From the NCBI GenBank assembly GCA_014218235.1, contig CM024755.1, forward strand, positions 164,355,941 to 164,419,940: 64,000 nt of DNA. Reading direction: 5' to 3'. The DNA is from Colocasia esculenta (Eukaryota > Streptophyta > Magnoliopsida > Alismatales > Araceae). The translations under genes were made by a program, and so were the position numbers. This document shows positions 57,880 to 64,000 of the stretch, one piece after another; the stretch's first letter is position 1; every line of letters starts with the position of its first letter. The notes beneath the pieces are model-generated. The model had not been told where the DNA came from, ran no database searches, and saw only the letters and a program-made list of their open reading frames with translations.

Positions 57880-59745
57880 TAGCATTGTTTTTCATTATGG
57901 CCAAGTTTCTTACAAACATTGCATGAAGGAGATTTTCTCAAAGCGGTTGTTTTCTTATTTTGATGAACATTCATTAGCATTTTTCCCTTTTGATGCATGG
58001 ATGGTTGTCCCTTGGCAGCATATTTCCAGGCCTGTCGACAGACTTCCTAGTTTGTTGAACAGCTGAAATCTTTTGTTTGGGTTGCTGTTGCTTACCCTTT
58101 ACTTGAGTTTTCTTGCTCTCGGGAGGAACTTGTTTACTTGTTCTTGGACTACAATCAACAAAGGATGTGATCAATGTCTCTCCAAGTTTATTTTGTTTTA
58201 CTGGTTGGTATCCAAGCGCATGCCTTATTACATTAATTCTTGCACCCAAAACAACATCAAGATTTTGCTTTCCTTTTACAAATCTTGTAAGATCTTCAAT
58301 CTTATCTTTTAACTCTTGTTCAGATTGTTCCAATTTTTTCTTAATCTCTTGATGTTCATTTTGAAGATTTTCAAGAGAATTGATTAGGCTTTATTTTTCT
58401 TTCTCATTTTCCTGTAGTTTTACTTTCATGCAATCCATTTCCTCACTGTGAGCTTCCTCGTCAATTTTCATTATTTCAATTTCTTTATTTAGGATTGCAA
58501 TTTGTTCATCATTGGATTTGTTGTGAACAAGTGAATTGATCTTTTTCTTGAGTGCTTTATTTTCAGACTTATACTCACAAATTTTTCAAACAATACAGTG
58601 TATGCTTCTTCCCATTCATCAACAGTATAGTTCTCGAAGGAAGAATTTACCTCAGTGGAGTCCTCACTCCTTGCCATTAAGCAATGAATCTCTTCATATC
58701 TAGAGGTTGCTTGTGCGTCCTCATCTTCGTCTTCATCACTCCAAGTTGCCAACATTGCCTTGGCTTTCTTGAAGGTGAATTTGTCCTCCTTCAGTTTCTT
58801 CTTGAGCTCCGGGCATTCTTCTCTCATATGCCCTGGTTTCTTGCACTCATAACACACTATCATGTTAGATTTTCTGTTAGAATCAAATTTACTTGAAGAA
58901 TCTTTCTTTTGAAAAGATTTGAGGTTACCTGAGCCTTTCCTTTTGAACTTAAGGAATTTCTTGAACTGTCTAGTGAGCATGGCCATTTCATCGTTCTCAC
59001 TATCATTAGATGCTCCATTGTCATCACTTTCCTGTTGAATATCTTTCTTGGAGCTAGAGGAATTTTTGTTGAAGGTTTTTAGAGCAATTGATTTTCTGAG
59101 ATTTTCTTCAGTTTCTTTCCTCTTTATATTTATTTCATAGGTCATCAAGGAACCAATTAACTCATCTAATTTCAATTTTGAAAGATCTTTAGAATCCTCA
59201 ATGACGGTGGCCTTAGTATTGCAAGAGGATGGAAGAGACCGAAGTATCTTTCTAACTAGGTCACTTTCTGAGTATTCTTTCTTAAGACCTTTCAATCCAT
59301 TGGTTAGTAGCATGAACCTTGCAAACATATCTGATATGGTTTCTTCATTTTTCATTTTAAACATCTCATATTCAGATACTAGCATGCTGGCTTTGGTTTC
59401 CCTTACCTCAGACGTACCTTCATAGATGAGTTCAAGCTTGTCCCACATTTCTTTTGCTGAGTTGCATGTAGAGACTCTTGAAAACTCCTTGGGATGTACG
59501 GCGCACTGCATCATGTTCAATGCGCTCCAATTCAAGGTGCCTTTCTTAATCTATTTCTTTGTCCAAGTATCTTCATCCTCGGGCAGCACATACGCTCCTT
59601 TGCTGACGATCTTCCATAGCTCAAAGTCTTGAGCTCTTAGAAAGACCTGCATGCGATTTTTCCAATAAGGATAGTCAGTGCCATCAAATAAGGGTGTCTT
59701 GGACATTGAGTGTCCTTCACCTACAAACCCTTTGTGAGTTTCCAT
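57880..59745 (-). pseudogene. C2 gag with zinc knuckles and coiled coil
   Basis: Starts METHKGFVGEGHSMSKTPLF at 59745. After a TAG near 59563 the same frame runs on for 350 codons: KEMWDKLELIYEGT, ETISDMFARFMLLTNGL, LVRKILRSLPSS, LDELIGSLMTYEINI, and zinc knuckle CYECKKPGHMREEC (about 58812-58858). A frameshift near 58585 leads to a Lys/Glu-rich coiled coil (about 58585-58290) and a second knuckle, CNVCKKLGHNEKQC (about 57890-57935). Extended gag with coiled coil is a Sirevirus feature. A copy of the CTGTCGACAG palindrome lies within the coding sequence near 58034 (SVDR). Confidence 0.88.
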
Positions 59746-59806
59746 GAGATCGAATTTCTCCAGATCGTTAGATCAAACTTTAAAAGCAGTAAATCGAAGA
59801 AACCTC

Positions 59807-59818
59807 GCTCTGATACCA
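59807..59818 (-). other. C2 primer-binding site
   Basis: Minus strand TGGTATCAGAGC, two bases inside the LTR end. Confidence 0.92.
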
Positions 59819-59820
59819 AT

Positions 59821-61124
59821 TGAAAGATATGCAAAACTATCTTAACAGTAATCTAGAAGGGGGGGTTGAATAGATTACTACCAACTAGAAACACTATGAC
59901 CTTCTTTTTGATGGTAACACTAACTTATCGAAATCTCAAACAGAACTATATTGAATTCGAGCTGAGATGTATGTGTTGATTATGAGTAGAACAAATCACA
60001 ATTTATCTGACATGTGAGAAACCAACGTGCCTACCAAACATCTACCGTAAAATGTTTAAACCACAGACACGATGATTTATGGTGGTTCGTAGTACACAAC
60101 TTGTGTATCCTACGTCCACCGTCCACACACACACGCAGAACAGCTGCTTATGAGCGAGTTCGACTCTTACAACACACTCACCCACATTGTATGAAGCAAA
60201 CACGCATTCAGAACAACTAGCCACACGTGAATCAAGCACAAGGGACGCTTGAATCACAACCACACACATAGATGTATGAGAAATATGAAAGGACAGGAGT
60301 TTTGAGATGAAAGAAAAAATCCAGATGAAGAACTCTTGTCGTTGGTCGTCCAGAAGAACTCCAAGCTTCACTTTGATGATCCTCAGATGACGTAGTAGCT
60401 TGAACCGTGGACGAGCCGACTTCAACTCCGTTCGAAAGATGGATCTTCCTCGCTCCAGACTGAGGGTTGAAGCAGAGCAGCAGGAAGAAGTTTTCTCTCT
60501 TGGGTTTTGCTTAGGGTTTTGGTATGGTGGCTTCTTACTACGAAAATACCTCAATATGTTCTATATATATGGGTGTCCAAGTTTGGAGAGACATGGTAAA
60601 AGGAAACACCCAAATATAAAACACATCCAAATCTCATAACTGAGTTTTCTCTTCGTCTGTCAACAACCAGTATTGTGTCTATCGACAAATGCTGACAAAT
60701 TTCTAGTTTCCAGAAGCATGGTCTTGCGGGAAAGGTCTTTTCTGTGTGTGGCTGTCGACATGCGGTTTTTGGCTGTCGACAGGCACAGTTCACTTGTGTT
60801 TCCTGAAGCTTGTTTGTCTTCCCTGTGCTTATCTGTCGACAGGGACCTTCAGGGCTGTCGACAAGTGCTTACTTGATGTCTTTTTCTTGTTCTTTTGCTC
60901 TTGCATTTTAGTGTTTGTCTTGTATGCATTCACACCTACATTGAAAGACATTCTAAGTGAGATACAATGATTGTATAGATGATCAATAGAAGCATATACT
61001 TTCATGATTATATCTTGCTTGACTTTGTCACTGTCATCATGTTTCAACCATTCACACAACAACAATTAACATTGAACATCATCAAAAACATTTAATCACA
61101 AACATCACACATGAGAACCCAACA
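59821..61124 (-). mobile_element. C2 5' LTR (1.30 kb)
   Basis: In element orientation from TGTTGGGTTC (61124 leftward) to CTTTCA. A likely TATA box (TATATATAG) is on the minus strand near 60558-60567. Five CTGTCGACAG-like palindromes lie at about 60676-60862. Confidence 0.9.
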
Positions 61125-62657
61125 TGCATATGCCTGTTGGTGAGATTTGTGTGTCGTTTCACGACTTCGCTCGGTGTTGGAGGCATTGGGTTTTCCGCCT
61201 CTGGGACACGTGTGCTAGCCTGAGTCTTGTGGTTGTACTGTTGCCACTGTGGGGTGGCTGCTTTGCCTTGTCTAGGTAGCCCTATCAGTGGTATGCCAGG
61301 CTTTGGTCGTAGCATGTGTCTTGGTTTTCCCTCTCTCTTTAGGAGCGAGTGTGTTCGGTTGTGGTACCCTACTTCGGTCTGGGTCCCTCCGAGGTCGACG
61401 TGTTCTCAACCTCTGCAGTTATTTTGGTTCCTGTGTGGTTGTGCATCTTTTTGGTGGTTGGCACGTTGGTACCTGCACTGAGATGTGTGTGCACGTGGTG
61501 GGTGTGCTGCCAACTCTCATTGGTTCTCCAGTTGTGCGTGGCGTTGGTGAGTCTTGAAGCCGATGACGGAGTCTCCTGTTGGTTCGTCTGGTGACAATGA
61601 GGCTTATTGGCTTGCTAGTACTCGACCACGTGGTTTTTCGACGTTGTGAGGTGCTCGATTTTGACTTAACCTCAGACATCTTCCATGTTTTCATCGCGGT
61701 GTGCCACGCTATGGAGAGTGTAACTCCCAATTTTTGTGGCTCCACGTGTGTTTGGTGTCCTTGTCGGACCACGAGGAAGGTCTAGGTGAGACCTAGTGGT
61801 GACAGTGGATGCCGTTTTTGCGTGTTGAGGTTTCTCCGCACGCGTTTGCTATCCCTGTTGGACCACGAGGAAGGTCTGGGTGAGATCTAGTGCTGACAGT
61901 GGACGTCGTTCTGTGTGTTGTGGATTCTCCGCGAGCGTGATGTTGCTCTGGTTCTCGTCGCTCGTGTGGCTTCTCGGTAGGGCTAGTGACCGATGCTAGC
62001 TGCTGCTAGTAGTGTGAGGTTGTTCCCCTGAGTGTTGTACTTGACTCTCAAGCATTTTTTATAGATTGTTGTCGGCAACTGTATGCTCTGTCGGGTTTCG
62101 CTGGCGACAGAGTAAGTTGTTGACCGGCGTTTCTCGTGTTGCTATCAACAACTGCATCCTCTGTCGGGTTTTACCGGTGACAGAGTAGGTTACTGGTCAG
62201 CTAGCCCCAACAGCGGGGTCTGTTGGTGGCTATAGCCGTGCGGTTTTTGGCTGGCGTTTTCTGCCGCTCAGGCTAGTTTTGGCATTGCTCAATAGCTGTG
62301 GGGTTGTCGTCCCAATTGGACGCCCCACATGTGGCTAGAGCGAGCCATTGGTTTCTCGGCTTGGTGCCCCACCTGTGTGTTTGGAGCCCGTTGTGTGAGC
62401 CGTTGGTCTTCAGGCTTCGTGTGCACCGTGCACGTTTGGCGGTGTGAGTGATGCCACGAGGAGGTCGTGGTGAGACTTAGTGGTTTTTGCACCCGCGCTT
62501 CGTGTGCTCCGCATGTGTTTGGCTGTGCGATTGTCGCCACGAGGAAGTCATGTTGAGACTTAGTGGCTTATTTGCATTGGTCTTACGTTTGCTCCCTATG
62601 CTTCGTTTCATGCCTCGGGATCTTTTAGGCATGCCTTAAATTTTGAGGACGAAATTG
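61125..62657 (+). other. G4 interior, right part: non-coding with short tandem duplications
   Basis: G/T-rich like the left part. Repeated phrases include GGACCACGAGGAAGGTCT (two copies, about 61763 and 61859, with two shorter relatives near 62455 and 62535) and CTCTGTCGGGTTT...GACAGAGTA (two copies at about 62088-62190). No gag or pol motif. Confidence 0.75.
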
Positions 62658-62674
62658 TTTTAAGGGGGGTAGGA
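62658..62674 (+). other. G4 polypurine tract
   Basis: GTTTTAAGGGGGGTAGGA-type run directly before the 3' LTR. Confidence 0.9.
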
Positions 62675-64000
62675 TGTAAGACCCGGCTTCTCGGCTTTCC
62701 ATATGGTGTCTTGGATGACTGGCCACTAACGCGTCCAGGCTAGGTGACGAGTTAGTGTGGTGTCGTGTGTGTCCGACGTGACAGTCATCCTTGTCGTGAT
62801 GAGCATGTGCGTCGCATTCTTGTCGTGCCTGGCTTCTTCGTCGCGTCTTTGTGTCACGCCCGGTCAACGGGTCGCGATAGCTTTCGGTCGTTTCAGTCGT
62901 CTGACGCCTGTCAGAGTGGTAGGCATGTCAGTACAACCAGTCGTGCTGTCGCGGTGTCCTTGGGGGACATGTTCTTTTCACAGTGCATTGACCCATCACG
63001 TTAAGGTCCTTAACGCGATGCATCGCCCCGTCGCGTCTTGGGTGTCAAAGGCATAAGGCCTTGGCCGGCGACCCTTCCCCCCTCTCTCCCCCTTTCCCCT
63101 CTCTTCTCCCTCTCCGGAGGTGCTCCGCCTCCCTCTCTCTGCTTTGTGTGTTTCAGGCTAGGAGGAGGGCCGTGAGTGGTGTCATGGCATCGTGGAGCTT
63201 GCGTGGAGCGAGGAGGAGGTGGCCAATCCGACATGAAGGGCCCTATTGGGGTTCGTTCTTCGTTTAAGGTAGGGATTGATTGAACTCTTCTCGATCCGGG
63301 TGGATTGGGAGCCCCTCGGGGTTTGTAGCTAGTGTTTACTGCTTCTCCATGCTCCCCTCCCCGTGTGGTGATGTGTGTGGCTTGTGGGCGGCCCCAGGAT
63401 GGAGCATCCCGTGGGTCTGCCTCTCTGCTGGTGTCACGACCGCGGTGTGCGTCGCGACACCAGAAGAGGTGTCTACCCGGTCAGGCGCGACCTTATTATG
63501 AAGCGTTGGCCGGTCGCGATAAGGATCACTGTCGCGACGCGTTTTCCTATCCCGACAGGGTTTGCTGTCACAACTCATTGCCTCGTCGCCACATGGTTGT
63601 TGTCGCGGTGCCTTTCCCTGCCGCGATGGTATCGCGACAGCCTAAGGGGACGCGACAATACCTGTGTGTGCCTCGGGTGTTTCCATGGTTCCAGTTGGGG
63701 TGTCGGCTTGTGCCCCAGGGTTGGCTTGCCCTTGGGACCTTCAGGTGGAGAACGCGGTAGGTTACCTGGCTGCGTTCAGTAACTAAAGGTGACACCTTCG
63801 TGGCTGTGTCCTAGCAGCAGTGCCAGGAGGGTTGCGTCTGTCTAATAATCAATTGATCGGAGGTCAATCGATTATTAGTAGAGCGACGGGATTTCCGTAC
63901 TTCTGGTAGTGTTCTGAGGTTTTGACTTGCTCGTGCGTGCCTTGGTTGGCCGACGGCCCTTTTGAGGGTCCGTGTGTGCCTCTCGCTTGTTGGGCTTGTC
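62675..64000 (+). mobile_element. G4 3' LTR, first 1.33 kb (runs off window)
   Basis: Begins TGTAAGACCC and follows the 5' LTR throughout, including the hairpin copy at 63842-63878. The visible part ends about halfway through the LTR. Confidence 0.92.

Larger units (their letters stand above)
45827..61124 (-). mobile_element. C2: Sirevirus-like copia element with gag and protease start only
   Basis: Minus-strand element inside G4. The 5' LTR is 59821-61124, the primer site 59807-59818, gag about 57900-59745, and a protease start about 57500-57780. Then comes about 1.8 kb of non-coding DNA, two polypurine tracts (55666-55680 and 55717-55732) and the 3' LTR (54884-55665 plus 45827-46353, split by C3). 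No integrase or RT. Duplicated polypurine tracts and a coiled-coil-extended gag are Sirevirus traits. The 5-bp flanks (CCGTA left, TGCAT right) do not match, so the target duplication is decayed or the ends come from different copies. Confidence 0.85.
40560..64000 (+). mobile_element. G4: coding-free large gypsy derivative (LARD-like)
   Basis: 5' LTR 40560-43358, primer site 43361-43372, interior 43373-45826 continued at 61125-62657, polypurine tract 62658-62674, and 3' LTR from 62675 off the window. Replication signals are intact and gypsy-like: the phrase GAGGACGAAATTGTTTTAAG before the LTR is typical of Del/Tekay elements. About 4 kb of interior DNA shows no gag or pol motif on either strand. 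This is the architecture of large retrotransposon derivatives, which depend on enzymes from other elements. Confidence 0.85.

Noticed and set aside
45822..61129. Target-site duplication for C2
   Set aside because: Flanking five-base blocks are CCGTA and TGCAT, which do not match. I left the insertion site without a claimed duplication.

Overview
The window looks like repeat-dense intergenic DNA from a large-genome flowering plant. I found no host gene, rRNA, tRNA or CRISPR array. Almost everything can be assigned to nested transposable elements. The plant assignment rests on chromodomain-bearing Ty3/gypsy elements with initiator-Met tRNA primer sites, Sirevirus-like Ty1/copia elements and a CACTA (En/Spm) transposase relic. 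No sequence here lets me name the species. Element names (G1-G4, C1-C3, N, X) are mine.

Left part (1-15 kb). G1 (1-9020, minus strand) is a decayed chromovirus with LTRs of about 3.6 kb. Its 3' LTR is cut by the window edge. The gag-pol is broken many times: mutated reverse transcriptase and protease active sites, and a deleted integrase core. C1 (9671-14853, minus, TSD TATTG) is a Sirevirus-like copia element. It keeps a 5' LTR and gag; its pol and most of its 3' LTR have been replaced by the 3' end of a G2-family gypsy LTR.

Middle (16.4-40.5 kb). A CACTA relic on the plus strand (TNP2-type transposase, then a second gene with a row of tiny phase-1 exons) is cut at 20105 by G2, a chromovirus (LTR 20106-22216, gag, protease, RT, RNase H, integrase, chromodomain, 3' LTR from 39187). 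G2 is interrupted three times. G3 (22790-33463, TSD TTACC) is a gag-only non-autonomous relative of G1 and carries a putative solo LTR, N. X (35076-36523, TSD GTATC) is a putative solo LTR inside RT. G4 begins inside the G2 3' LTR at 40560.

Right part (40.5-64 kb). G4 is a large retrotransposon derivative (LARD-like): 2.8-kb LTRs, primer site and polypurine tract, but a GT-rich interior with no gag or pol. Inside it lies C2 (45827-61124, minus), a Sirevirus-like element with only gag and the start of protease. Inside the C2 3' LTR lies C3 (46354-54878, plus, TSD GTCAC), a tandem LTR-body-LTR-body-LTR array of a short copia element encoding only a truncated gag. The nesting order CACTA > G2 > G4 > C2 > C3 gives a relative clock.

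The most interesting signals are: compensated base changes between hairpins in the two G2 LTRs; separate amplification of short CpG-containing palindromes in nearly every LTR family; the three-LTR C3 array with a duplicated primer site; the mini-exon array in the CACTA relic; and two unlike non-autonomous gypsy designs (gag-only G3, coding-free G4). All alignments and counts were made by eye.
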